Origin: Streptomyces platensis
GTDB lineage: Bacteria > Actinomycetota > Actinomycetes > Streptomycetales > Streptomycetaceae
Reading direction: 5' to 3'
Assembly: GCF_008704855.1 (NCBI RefSeq)
Contig: NZ_CP023691.1
Location: forward strand, 5,642,001 to 5,706,000
DNA length: 64,000 bases
Positions 18,807 to 27,456 of this stretch are shown here, piece after piece. Below the pieces are notes generated by a model. The model did not search any database. It had not been told where the DNA came from and was given only the letters and a program-made list of their open reading frames with translations. The position numbers and the translations under genes were made by a program. The number at the start of each line of letters is the position of its first letter. Positions within the stretch are counted from its first letter, which is position 1.

Positions 18807-19925
18807 TTACGCCGCTTCGTCGACCTGTGGCTGGGCATGGGCGGACTGGTCCGCGTACGCCTTGTCGACGGCGGCCCGGGTCCGCTCCTCGGAGTCGGGC
18901 CACAGGTGGGTGTAGATGTTCAGCGTCATGGCCGCGTTGGTGTGGCCGAGACGCTCGGAGACCGTCTTCACGGACTCGCCGTGCTTGATCAGCAGGCTGG
19001 CGTAGTGGTGCCGGAGGGCGTGGGGTCCGGTGCCCTTCGGTATGCCGGCCTTCGCGCAGGCGGGCCGCCAGGACCCGTCCATGAAGTGCGTGTAGACCAC
19101 AGGCCCGCCTTGCGGCGCCGTGAAGATCCAGCTCTCGGGCCCATCGGCGGGGAAGTCCCGCAGGTGGGCCTTCATCGCATCCACTGCCATGCGGGGGAGC
19201 GGAACCGTGCGGTGTGAGCGCGCGGTCTTCGGCGGTCCGACGTACACCCCATGCTTGGCGGCCTGCTGGATCTGCTGCTCGACCGAGACGGTCGCGTGCA
19301 GCAGGTCCACGTGCCGGAGTTGGAGGCCGAAGAGCTCGCCGGGGCGGAGCCCGGTGGCCGCGCCGAGCAGCACGAGGCCCTTGTATCGGGCGGGTATCTC
19401 CTCGGACAGCGACCGCACCTGCTCGACGGCCAGCGGCACGACCTTCTTCCGTGGTACCGACGGCAGCTTCGCCTCGGCGCACGGGTTGTGAGGGATCATC
19501 CGGTCACGGACGGCCGCCCGGAAGACGGCGTTGACCGTGTTGAAGACCGTGCGTGAGGTGCTGGCGGCCAGCCCGTGCGTGGCGGTCAGGCTGGTGACCC
19601 AGCTCTGTACGTCGCCGGGCTTGATGGCGCCGAGCGCCCGCTTCTCCCAGGTCGGGTAGACATAGCAGCGCAGGTGCTGGGCCACCGCCTTGGCTGTAGA
19701 AGGCCGGTGCGGCTGGATGGCCCGCCATTCCTCCGCGTACTCCTTGAAGGGCTTCTTCGCCGACCGCGGGTCGACGTACTGCCCCGTGACCACGCTGGCC
19801 GTGACCTCGTCGAGCCACCGCTGAGCGTCGATCTTGCGATCGAAATGGCGCGCGTGCTCCTTGCCGTCGAGGTCGCGGTAGCGGGCCCGCCATTTGCCGT
19901 TGGGGCGCTTCTGGATGTTGGCCAA
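18807..19925 (-). CDS. int: Tyrosine site-specific integrase
   Basis: The 372-residue recombinase integrates and excises the element. It has an AP2-like arm-binding N-terminus (ANIQKRPNGKWRARYRDLDGK), a core-binding SAM-like domain (60-145) and a catalytic domain with Arg194 (TGLRPGE), His302-x-x-Arg305 (HALRHHYAS), His328 (LGHTN) and nucleophile Tyr338 (LNIYTHLW). All catalytic residues are present. It begins with TTG at 19925, with AAGGAG 6-7 bases upstream. Its 3' end faces attL. Confidence 0.95.
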   Translation of the reverse strand: MANIQKRPNGKWRARYRDLDGKEHARHFDRKIDAQRWLDEVTASVVTGQYVDPRSAKKPFKEYAEEWRAIQPHRPSTAKAVAQHLRCYVYPTWEKRALGAIKPGDVQSWVTSLTATHGLAASTSRTVFNTVNAVFRAAVRDRMIPHNPCAEAKLPSVPRKKVVPLAVEQVRSLSEEIPARYKGLVLLGAATGLRPGELFGLQLRHVDLLHATVSVEQQIQQAAKHGVYVGPPKTARSHRTVPLPRMAVDAMKAHLRDFPADGPESWIFTAPQGGPVVYTHFMDGSWRPACAKAGIPKGTGPHALRHHYASLLIKHGESVKTVSERLGHTNAAMTLNIYTHLWPDSEERTRAAVDKAYADQSAHAQPQVDEAA

Positions 19926-19949
19926 GTGGCTTCTCCTTCGTGTCGGTTG

Positions 19950-20450
19950 TCAGTAGTAGCCGCCGTCCTCGATGTCACTGGTGAGGGTGCGAGCGTCCCG
20001 CTCGTCGCCCATGAGGCGGAGACACTGCTCGTGGATCGCCCGCGAGCTGTCGGGGCGAGCTTTGATGTGGTCTGCGATGGCGACCACTGCGTGGTGTAGA
20101 CGGTCGCGCGCGTCTCGGGCCTCGTAGAACGCCTCGACGGCTTCTTGGACGAGCCGTCGACTGTCGATGTCGAGGCCCTCCAGGGGCGGTGACATGAGTT
20201 CTTCGAGGGGGAGTTCGAAGACCCGCGTAAAGGCGAGGGCCTCGTCGAGGTTGATGCGCCGGCGAGGCGTGCCGTTCTCGATGCGCCAGACCGCTGTCTG
20301 GTTCAGCTTGACGCCAGCCCTGGTCACCCGCTCGGCCAGCTCGGTCGTGCTCCACCCTCTGACCTCGCGCTCTAGGGCCACGCGCGCGGCCACGTTCCCT
20401 TCGCTGTAGAGAAGCGGCACCTCGCTGCCGTCGGGCCTGTCGCCTGCCAT
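19950..20450 (-). CDS. Xre-family HTH regulator of the element
   Basis: The product is 166 residues. The HTH_3-like domain is at about 20-85 (LEREVRGWSTTELAERVTRAG, then NQTAVWRIENGTPRRRINLDEAL). The C-terminal half is helical and of unknown fold. It sits just upstream of int on the same strand and divergent from the xis-like gene, the usual place for a repressor that controls excision. Confidence 0.85.
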   Translation of the reverse strand: MAGDRPDGSEVPLLYSEGNVAARVALEREVRGWSTTELAERVTRAGVKLNQTAVWRIENGTPRRRINLDEALAFTRVFELPLEELMSPPLEGLDIDSRRLVQEAVEAFYEARDARDRLHHAVVAIADHIKARPDSSRAIHEQCLRLMGDERDARTLTSDIEDGGYY

Positions 20451-20571
20451 CGAACCTCCATCGTCACCGTCGCTATCCCAATTGAAACATGAGCTTCCCG
20501 ATTTGGGTAACCGCCGATCCTGGGGTACAACTCTATGCAGATCGAATCACTGCCTAGCCGAATGGGAATGC

Positions 20572-20766
20572 ATGCGATATCTGACCACCGCCGAGGTCGC
20601 CGAGCGCTACCGCACAGCCGAGAGCACTGTCCGCTACTGGCGCCACATCAAGAAGGGGCCGCGCGGCGTCAAGGTCGGCAAGCGGGTGCTGTACCCCGAG
20701 GTCGAGCTGCTGCGCTACGAGCGCATGCTGATCGACGGCCAGAACGAGTGGGGTCTGGCTGCGTGA
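20572..20766 (+). CDS. xis: Excisionase-like small HTH protein (MerR/AlpA type)
   Basis: The 64-residue protein is a winged-helix DNA-binding domain: YLTTAEVAERYRTAESTVRYWRHI then GPRGVKVGKRVLYPEVEL. This matches excisionase/AlpA-type proteins that direct integrase to excise. The open frame reaches 20482, but the ATG at 20572 gives the family N-terminus. It is divergent from the Xre gene. Confidence 0.85.
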   Translation: MRYLTTAEVAERYRTAESTVRYWRHIKKGPRGVKVGKRVLYPEVELLRYERMLIDGQNEWGLAA

Positions 20767-20791
20767 GCCGCCGACAGCCCCGGACACAGCA

Positions 20792-20821
20792 ACGGCCCCC
20801 GGCGCGCCAACGCCGAGGGCC
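20792..20821 (+). terminator. Hairpin after the excisionase gene
   Basis: GGCCC-C-CGGCG pairs with CGCCG-A-GGGCC around a short loop, 25 bp after the xis stop. It is probably a terminator. Confidence 0.5.
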
Positions 20822-20863
20822 GGAGATTCCCCTGCACGTCGCCCATCCCTGAACGAACGAACC

Positions 20864-20900
20864 GGTGAGGGGCGGGACTTTGCCCGTCTCGCCCCTCACC
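20864..20900 (+). promoter_or_regulatory. 11-bp stem-loop just upstream of the DUF3631 gene
   Basis: GGTGAGGGGCG (20864-20874) and its complement (20890-20900) are perfect. The hairpin ends two bases before the GAGAGGA ribosome site of the next gene, so it could terminate incoming transcripts or modulate translation. Confidence 0.55.
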
Positions 20901-20914
20901 TGAGAGGAACGTCT

Positions 20915-22519
20915 ATGGAGGACCCTACGTCCCCCGCCACCTCGAAAGCACCCTCCGAGGTTGTCTGGCCCGCCATCGCGGTCCCCGGCCAGGGCATCCC
21001 CTGGCGCAAGGGGGACCGAAGCGGGGACCGAACGGAGTCACGGTCCCCTGCTTCGACGGGTGTTCCGGCCGGGGACCGAAACTCCCCCAGCGCGGAACAT
21101 ATGCAGGTCAGTGCCTTGGAGGCCGGTCCCGCAGGAGCGGAAGCCGGGGACCGGGCGGAGACTGTCGGTCCGCGGGTCCCCGAACCCGGTCCCCGAATCC
21201 CGGGCGAGCACGCCGTGCTTCGAGCCGGTGGCGAGGGCAACGGTCCCCACGCATCTGCGGGGACCGTTGTCCCCGACGGCGGATCGGGGACCGGGGACCG
21301 CGCTGGCACGAGCGATGAGACGACCGACGACGGAGCCGCGCTGCTGGATGACCTACATGCGGCTATTGGTCGGTACGTGGTGCTGCCGAGTGACGAGGCC
21401 CTGACGGCGGTCACGCTGTGGGTGGCGGCCTCCCACATCCAGCCGGCCCTCCAGCACGCGCCTCGTCTGGCGGTGATGGGGCCGACCAAGGGGTGCGGCA
21501 AGTCCCGTGTTCTGGACGTGCTCCACGAGACCGTGCATCAGCCGATGATGACGGTGAACACGTCGCCCGCGGTGGTCTTCCGTGTCATCGGCAAGAACCC
21601 ACCGACGCTGCTGGTGGACGAGGCCGACACCATCTTCGGCCCCAAGGCCGGCGACAAGGAGGACCTGCGCGGTCTGCTGAACGCCGGGCACCAGCGCAAC
21701 CGACCCGCCTGGCGGATCTCTGGGCCAGAGCACAAGCCGACGGCCTTTCCCACCTTCGCCATGGCCGCGCTCGCCGGGATCGGCAACCTACCGGACACGA
21801 TCACGGACCGGGCGGTCGTCATCCGCATGCAGAAACGCAAGCCGGGCGAGCGGATCACCCCGTTCCGCTCGCGGTACTCGCTGCCCGAACTGCACGCTCT
21901 GAGCGACCGGCTGGCCGCCTGGCTGGCCCCGCTGCGGAGCACCGCCGCGGGCTTGGTTCCGAAGATGCCGGTCGAGGATCGCGCCGCCGACACCTGGGAG
22001 CCGCTGGTGATCGTTGCCGACCTGGCCGGCGGTCACTGGCCCTCGCGGGCCCGTGCCGCCTGCCTGGCGATGACGCGCAACGAGGTGGTCCAGGACGAGC
22101 AGACGACGCTGAAGACGCGGCTGCTGCGCGACGTCCGCCGCGTGTTCGAGCAAGAGGGCAACAAGGAGGCTCTGCGCAGCCAGGACCTGCTCGCCGCCCT
22201 CGTCCAGGACGCCGAGGGGCCGTGGGCCGAGTACGGGACCAAGGGTCTGAACGCCTACCACCTGGCCAACCTGCTGCGCGACTTCGGCATCAGCCCGGCC
22301 AACCACCGTTTCGAGAACGGCAGGCAGGCCAAGGCGTACGCCCGTAACCAGTTCTTCGACGCCTGGGCTCGCTACTGCCCTGCCCCTGCCCAGCCGGCCC
22401 CCACAGCCGACGAGGCCGCGCTCGCACGGCCAACCCACGGCAAGCCGCCTGTCCCTCCGTCCGGGACGCTGCCCATCGGCCCGCCCAGTGGGCCTGCCGG
22501 CCCCAGGCCCACTCGCTGA
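20915..22519 (+). CDS. DUF3631-type P-loop ATPase of the mobile element
   Basis: The product is 534 residues. The first ~140 are Gly/Pro/Asp-rich and disordered with repeated G-D-R. The core has a Walker A GPTKGCGKS (189-197) and Walker B LLVDEAD (232-238), followed by a helicase/primase-associated DUF3631 region (LAAWLAPLRSTAAGLVPKMP, EPLVIVADLAGGHWPSRAR) and a C-terminal winged-helix-like part (LRDFGISPANHRF). Proteins of this type are common in actinobacterial integrative elements next to relaxase genes, probably in replication or mobilization. The 5' end holds a dense GGGGACC array. Confidence 0.8.
   Translation: MEDPTSPATSKAPSEVVWPAIAVPGQGIPWRKGDRSGDRTESRSPASTGVPAGDRNSPSAEHMQVSALEAGPAGAEAGDRAETVGPRVPEPGPRIPGEHAVLRAGGEGNGPHASAGTVVPDGGSGTGDRAGTSDETTDDGAALLDDLHAAIGRYVVLPSDEALTAVTLWVAASHIQPALQHAPRLAVMGPTKGCGKSRVLDVLHETVHQPMMTVNTSPAVVFRVIGKNPPTLLVDEADTIFGPKAGDKEDLRGLLNAGHQRNRPAWRISGPEHKPTAFPTFAMAALAGIGNLPDTITDRAVVIRMQKRKPGERITPFRSRYSLPELHALSDRLAAWLAPLRSTAAGLVPKMPVEDRAADTWEPLVIVADLAGGHWPSRARAACLAMTRNEVVQDEQTTLKTRLLRDVRRVFEQEGNKEALRSQDLLAALVQDAEGPWAEYGTKGLNAYHLANLLRDFGISPANHRFENGRQAKAYARNQFFDAWARYCPAPAQPAPTADEAALARPTHGKPPVPPSGTLPIGPPSGPAGPRPTR
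20980..21299. repeat. Array of twelve GGGGACC/GGTCCCC heptamers
   Basis: GGGGACC occurs at 21011, 21023, 21071, 21146, 21259, 21286 and 21293, and its complement GGTCCCC at 20980, 21042, 21175, 21188 and 21242. The copies fall in different codon frames, so they are not simply a protein repeat. They resemble an iteron-like protein-binding array lying within the 5' third of the ATPase gene. Confidence 0.75.
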
Positions 22520-22545
22520 CACAGCTCCGTATCAATCCGTCGCAT

Positions 22546-22575
22546 CCGTCCCCGCGCAGGTCAGCGCGGGGACGG
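22546..22575. other. 12-bp stem hairpin upstream of mobC, candidate oriT or terminator
   Basis: CCGTCCCCGCGC (22546-22557) pairs perfectly with 22564-22575 over a 6-base loop. The surrounding 180-bp gap also repeats ATCCGT/ACGGAT several times and TCCGTACCTG twice. The place directly upstream of mobC and the relaxase gene is where oriT usually lies; the hairpin alone could equally be a terminator. Confidence 0.45.
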
Positions 22576-22698
22576 AGTTCCTTGCCGATACGGATCACTC
22601 CGTACCTGCGAGCGCCTCCGTACCTGTCCTGACCAGCTACGGGACGGATGCAACGGACGTGACGAAGCCCAACCGCACACGACCACCGGAGCGCCACC

Positions 22699-23409
22699 AT
22701 GTCCGAAACGAGCACCGACAACGCCCCCACCCGCCGCCGCAAGGGATTCTTCGGCCTGACCCGTCGATCAGCAGCAAGCTGGAGCGAACGAGCCTCTAAC
22801 GAGGCTTCGTCCGCGCTTGCCCCCGCCCCAGGGGTGGCGGAGGAGAAGGCCGAGCGCCAGGGGGCGCACGAGCCGGAGGAGGGCATAGCCGAGATCGGCT
22901 GCCTGCCCGCAGCAGATTCCGTCGCCCCGATCACTCAGCCGCCCGCCGAAGTCCAACCGCCCGTCGAGCAGCCCTCCTGGCGGGATCTCGACGCCCCCGT
23001 CCTGCCCGCGCTGATGAACCGCAAGCGCACGGTTGAAAAGCGCGACCAGGAGAAGACCATCCGCTTCACGCGGACCGCGGTCCGCGTGATCAGCGCCGCC
23101 GCTCACCAGCGCGGGCAGAAGTTCGCCGGATTCGTCGGGGACGCCGCCCTCGCCGTCGCCCTTGGCAAGGCGGGGCTGGTTGGCAGCCCGGAGGACGATC
23201 CACTCCGCCCGCTGATCGAGGCCGTCGAGGCACACACGGTCGCGCTGAACCGCATCGGCGGCAACCTCAACCAGATCACCGCAGCCATCCACCGAGGAAC
23301 GGTGCCCGAGCGTGCCGAGGCCGTGCTGGACCGCGTCGAGCAATCAGCCGAGAAGAGCTACCGACTGATCGACCAGCTTCTGGCAGAGGGCACCGCTCAT
23401 GGTGCCTGA
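22699..23409 (+). CDS. mobC: MobC-like relaxosome accessory protein
   Basis: The product is 236 residues. A long disordered N-terminus (1-100) precedes a ribbon-helix-helix-like region (KTIRFTRTAVRVISAAAHQRGQKFAGFVGDAALA) and the MobC signature LNRIGGNLNQITAAIHRG near residue 190. MobC assists the relaxase at oriT. The stop overlaps the relaxase start by 11 bases, indicating translational coupling. Confidence 0.85.
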   Translation: MSETSTDNAPTRRRKGFFGLTRRSAASWSERASNEASSALAPAPGVAEEKAERQGAHEPEEGIAEIGCLPAADSVAPITQPPAEVQPPVEQPSWRDLDAPVLPALMNRKRTVEKRDQEKTIRFTRTAVRVISAAAHQRGQKFAGFVGDAALAVALGKAGLVGSPEDDPLRPLIEAVEAHTVALNRIGGNLNQITAAIHRGTVPERAEAVLDRVEQSAEKSYRLIDQLLAEGTAHGA

Positions 23410-25097
23410 CGTCTCCACCGGTTCCGACTCCCGCGGACTGATCGTCTACCTCTTCGGCCCCGGCCGACGCGACGAACACACGGACTCTCATATCGTCGCC
23501 GCCTGGGACATGGCCGGCGCCCCTGACCCCGGCCGCGACCCGGCGGCCACCTACTCCCAGCTCGCCAAGCGCCTCGACCACCACGTCGACCTACGCACCC
23601 GCGAGCTGGGTGGCAAGAAACCACCTCAGCATGTCTGGCACTGTCCGGTCCGTACCGCGCCCGGCGACCGCTACCTCACCGACGCCGAGTGGGCCGAGGT
23701 CGCGCGCCGCATCGTTCACACCGTCGGCATCGCCCCCGAAGGCGACGAGAAGGCATGCCGGTGGATCGCGGTGCGCCACGCCGACGACCACATCCACATC
23801 ATGGCCACCACCGTCCGCGCCGACGGGCGGCGCCCGCGCACCCACCGCGACGGACAGCGAGCCCAAGTCGAATGCCGCAAGATCGAAGCCGAATTCGGCC
23901 TGCGCCGTCTGAAGTCCGGTGACCTCACCGCTCCTCGCACCCCCACCAGCGCCGAACGCGCCAAGGCCGAGCGCCAGCCAGGCGGTCACGGCACGGCAGT
24001 GGCTGCGCGAGCAGGCGTACGCGGTCGCTGCCGCCGTACACAAGGAAGCCGACTACTTCACCGTGCTCCAGTCCCTCGGCATCAAGGTCAAGACCCGCCT
24101 CGGACCCGAGACCGGTGACGTGATCGGCTACAGCCTCGCCGCACCCGGCGACACCAACGCGGTGGGCGAACCCGTCTGGTACGGAGGCTCAAAACTCGCC
24201 CCCGACCTCTCCATCAACCGGCTACGGGAACGCCTCCCCAACCAGGAAGTGGCCGACCGCCCGCAGTATGTGGCGGACCCTGCCGAGCCATGGAGGCACA
24301 CCACCACCGCCATACACACGGCACGCACCGTCCTCGACTCCGGTGACGATGCCGCCGCCCAGGGCTACCTGGCCGCCTTCGGCGATGCCCTGTACAACAT
24401 CGCCAGCGCCACGACCGGCCCACACTGGGCAGAACTGCGGGCGGCGGCTGCAGCGTTCAACCGCGCCCGCCGCTCCGCCATCCGCGCCGACCACCAAGGC
24501 GCCATCGCCTTGCGCAAGGCAGCCAAGGAACTCGCCTACGCCTCCAGCGAGCCGGGCGGGCTCGCCATCGCCCTGCTCTTCGCCACCGTGCATCTGGCCC
24601 GCGCCGCCGCCAAGTGGCACGAGCAGCGCGGCCACGAGCAGCAGGCCGCTGCGGCCGAAGAAGCCTTCCGCCACCTTCAGGTGGGCTACCAGCAGGCCGT
24701 GGCACCCGTCTTGGCGGACTTGGCCGACCGCGCACCGCGAGCCGCGACCGCCCGCCGCTTCGAGCAGGACGTTCGCGTGGCCCTCCCCGACCACGCCCAC
24801 CGGATCCTCGCCGACCCCGCTTGGACCGCCCTCACCACAACCCTCGCTCGCGCCGAGACCGCCGGCCACACTCCCCGACGCCTTCTGGCGGAGGTGGGCT
24901 CCGAGCGAGAGCTCGACAGCGTCGAGCACCCCGCCGAGGTCCTCAACTGGCGCATCACCGCTCAACCGAACAAGCGGGCGCAAGCCGCTCGCGGACGACG
25001 CACCACCAGCGGCGCCTCATCCGCAGCTGCCACATTGCATCCTCCGGCCACGTCACCAATGGCCATGAGGCCCGAAGAACGCGGTCGGCACCGCTGA
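23399..25097 (+). pseudogene. Relaxase/mobilization nuclease, frameshifted by a 4-bp duplication
   Basis: The first frame (23399-24118) gives the relaxase catalytic domain, with the metal-binding triad motif H-A-D-D-H-I-H at residues 127-133 (RHADDHIHIMATTVR) and a candidate Tyr17. After residue 193 the family sequence continues only in another frame (QWLREQAYAVAAAVHKEAD onward) to 25097. The cause is a tandem CCAG-CCAG at 23974-23981: removing one copy joins RQ-AVTARQWLRE without a gap and restores a 564-residue protein. As written the C-terminal two thirds is lost. A sequencing error or reversible slippage remains possible. Confidence 0.88.
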
Positions 25098-25105
25098 CCC
25101 GGCCA

Positions 25106-25134
25106 GATGCCCTCGCCACGTCGCGGCGGGGGCA
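25106..25134. terminator. Hairpin between convergent relaxase and HAD genes
   Basis: ATGCCC-T-CGCC pairs with GGCG-G-GGGCAT around a short loop in the 62-bp gap between convergent genes. Confidence 0.55.
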
Positions 25135-25159
25135 TCGGCCCTTTGCCCCCGGGTTCGCG

Positions 25160-25738
25160 TCAGGCTGCTTCGGTTTCGTTCGGAGCAGCGGGTGCAGTAG
25201 TCCGCGCAGTGAGCAGCCGCCCTACCCACGTCCGGGCCTCGATCAGGTGCTCTGCTTGGAGCCCGGTACGGGGGTCAGGTTGGATCAGGCGGGTCGCCGC
25301 GCCGCGGGCGGTGCGCTCTGCGGCCCAGGAGTGGTCGAGGGCGGTGAAGTCGTCGTCGATCCAGACCGCGGGGGCATCGTCTAGCCAGGCGTCGACATGG
25401 TCGCGTTTCCACAGGTAGCCGTTGGGGTGGCTGGTGGTGATCTGCGGATGCGGCAGGTCGACGTGCGGCAGAGGCGGGAGGTCGAGAAGCGGTCCGATCA
25501 GGGTGGTGGCGTCCTGCCGCCAGCTCGTGCACCAGACCGGGGTGACGAGCCCCGTACGGATCACGTCCATGAGCATGGGGCCATGGGCGGGGTCGAGCCA
25601 GACGGTGACCAGGTTGTCGGCGTTGCGGCCAGTAGGAACGACGTCGTGGCGGGAGTGGGTGGTCGGGATCGAGCCGTCTGCGTCGGGGAAGGGGATGAGG
25701 ACGCCGTCGATGTCGAGGAGCAGGTAGGGCGGGCGCAT
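25160..25738 (-). CDS. HAD-superfamily phosphatase-like protein
   Basis: The product is 192 residues. It opens with PPYLLLDIDGVLIPFPDADG, the HAD motif I with nucleophile and acid Asp. A Thr/Ser motif II (VWCTSWRQDA) and the terminal acidic motif VWIDDDFTALD are also present, so the active site looks complete. The small size suggests little or no cap. Last gene of the minus-strand cargo operon; substrate unknown. Confidence 0.85.
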   Translation of the reverse strand: MRPPYLLLDIDGVLIPFPDADGSIPTTHSRHDVVPTGRNADNLVTVWLDPAHGPMLMDVIRTGLVTPVWCTSWRQDATTLIGPLLDLPPLPHVDLPHPQITTSHPNGYLWKRDHVDAWLDDAPAVWIDDDFTALDHSWAAERTARGAATRLIQPDPRTGLQAEHLIEARTWVGRLLTARTTAPAAPNETEAA

Positions 25739-25772
25739 CGGTTCCTCCAGGGGAAGCCGGGGCGAATGGCTG

Positions 25773-26465
25773 TCAGAGCCTGCGAGCGCGGATCAGCAAG
25801 GTGGTGGGCCAGTGGCCCATGCGGGGGTCGTGGAACTCCTGGGACGCGGTGAGCCAGAAGCCCGCCCGGCTGAGGTGCTTATCCCAGTAGTCGGTGGCGA
25901 ACTCCCAGCGGGCGATGGGGAGCCGGGTTCGGTCAGGGAGGGTGACGTGGTCGCGGCGGGGCCTGTCGTCGGCGGCGGGGCTTCGGCCGCCGCGTTGTGG
26001 GTGGGGGACGGAGAAGGCGAGCACCCGGCCGGGCTTGAGGCGCTGGGCGATGGCCGGGAGAAGGAGTTCGGGGGCGATTAGCCCGACGGCGCCGAAGACG
26101 GAGTAGATCGCGTCGAACTGCTCGTCCGAGGCGTGCAGGTAGTGCAGGGCATGGCCGGCGACGAAGGCGAGGTTGTTCAGCCGTCCGTAGTGGGAGCGGG
26201 CGCGGCGGACCTGGAGGCCGACCAAGTCGACGCCGGTGACGTGTGCGCCGTTGCGGATGGTGAGGTGGGCAGCGTTGTGACCGGGGCCGCAGCCGAGTTC
26301 GAGGAGTCGCTTGCCGTGCAGGTCGGGGCCGAGGATCTCGGCGCCGGGCCCTTGCCCGGGTCTCGTGGTCCACTCCATCCGGGCGGGTATGGCGAGGGGT
26401 TCGGCGAGTCCGGCGGCGGTGCGCTGAAGGGCGTGGGCGTGCCACGGGGATGCCTGGGCGAGCAC
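25773..26465 (-). CDS. Class I SAM-dependent methyltransferase
   Basis: The product is 230 residues, with motif I LLELGCGPGHNAAHLT (about 54-69), the acidic post-I VTGVDLVGLQ and a motif IV region FDAIYSVFGAVGLI. The start is GTG at 26465, one base after the stop of the phosphotransferase gene, so the two are coupled. The substrate cannot be read; the neighbour suggests a shared small-molecule or nucleotide pathway. Confidence 0.88.
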   Translation of the reverse strand: MLAQASPWHAHALQRTAAGLAEPLAIPARMEWTTRPGQGPGAEILGPDLHGKRLLELGCGPGHNAAHLTIRNGAHVTGVDLVGLQVRRARSHYGRLNNLAFVAGHALHYLHASDEQFDAIYSVFGAVGLIAPELLLPAIAQRLKPGRVLAFSVPHPQRGGRSPAADDRPRRDHVTLPDRTRLPIARWEFATDYWDKHLSRAGFWLTASQEFHDPRMGHWPTTLLIRARRL

Positions 26466-26466
26466 G

Positions 26467-27378
26467 TCAGATCTCCAGGAGGTGGAGGACGTCGCTGAGG
26501 TGGCGTCGGACGACCTTGATGCAGGTGGGATCGGTGGCCGGGTCGTCGATCCAGCGGATGGCCTGCTCCATGAACCACTCGACGGCCCACGTGCGGTGCC
26601 AGCCCAGGGCCCAGTTCTCGGCGGTGAGCCCGCCGCGCGGGGCGAGGGCGTCGGGGGTGCCGCCGGCGGTGACGTACTGCTCCAGGAACACGCGTAGGCG
26701 TACAGGGTGCGGGGGCTCGATGGTGCCGTGCCAGCTGGCGAGGTCGAGCAGGCCGGGGCCGCTGAAGGCGCGGGCGAAGTCGAGCAGTCGCCACCCGCGT
26801 TTGCCGATGTGGAGGCTGGTGGGGTGGAACTCGGAGTGCACCCAGCCGAACGGCGCCAGCGTCGCTCCGGCCGAGCGGGCTTCGGCTGCTTGGGCGATCC
26901 TGCCGAGCGTGTCCTCGACGTCGTCGGCGTCCTGCCACCGGTCGGCCTTGCGCAGCCGTCCGAGGTGCTCCAGTGCCCGGGCCGGCAGATTGCGCAGCCG
27001 CTCCTGGCCCAGGACGGGCAAGGGAGGAGCCGTGCGGGTGCCGTGCAGGACCACGGCTGCGGCGACGCCGTCCAGGTCGTCGGCCTCGCGCACGGACGGT
27101 CCGAGGTCCTCCATGAGCATGCCGAGCCAGCCGCCCAGGACGGCGGAGGCGTGGACCTGGGGGACGGGAACGTCGAGGGAGTGGGCCAGGCGGAGGGCCT
27201 GATCCTCGCTGTCGAACGGCTTCTTGGCGTACTTGAAGATGGCCATGGAGCTGTCGGGGAAGGTCACGCGCTCGACTCCGGACATGGACCACACGCGCAC
27301 CTCCTCCCGTACAGCGGCGGCCTGACCGGTCACGGTGAGCAGGTTGTCGAGGAGTTCGGCGCTGGGGTTCGGGCTCAT
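26467..27378 (-). CDS. Aminoglycoside phosphotransferase-like kinase (APH family)
   Basis: The product is 303 residues with a small-molecule kinase fold. The Brenner-like catalytic segment is degenerate: WVHSEFHPTSLHIGKRGWRLLDFARAF (HxEFHPxS replacing HGDxxxxN, then DFA for the metal Asp). It may phosphorylate a small molecule or be a pseudokinase. It is followed directly by the methyltransferase gene. Confidence 0.8.
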   Translation of the reverse strand: MSPNPSAELLDNLLTVTGQAAAVREEVRVWSMSGVERVTFPDSSMAIFKYAKKPFDSEDQALRLAHSLDVPVPQVHASAVLGGWLGMLMEDLGPSVREADDLDGVAAAVVLHGTRTAPPLPVLGQERLRNLPARALEHLGRLRKADRWQDADDVEDTLGRIAQAAEARSAGATLAPFGWVHSEFHPTSLHIGKRGWRLLDFARAFSGPGLLDLASWHGTIEPPHPVRLRVFLEQYVTAGGTPDALAPRGGLTAENWALGWHRTWAVEWFMEQAIRWIDDPATDPTCIKVVRRHLSDVLHLLEI

Positions 27379-27456
27379 TGGGGGCTCCGGTCGGTTGGAG
27401 GCGTCCGGGGCGGGTAAGGGGGCCGGCCCGCCCCGGAGCCTGATCGGGGGGGTGGG

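Noticed and set aside
23919..25097. Independent gene for the second relaxase segment starting at ATG 23919
   Set aside because: Its first ~25 residues are a shadow of the first frame; family sequence begins only after the CCAG duplication, so it is the rest of one broken gene.
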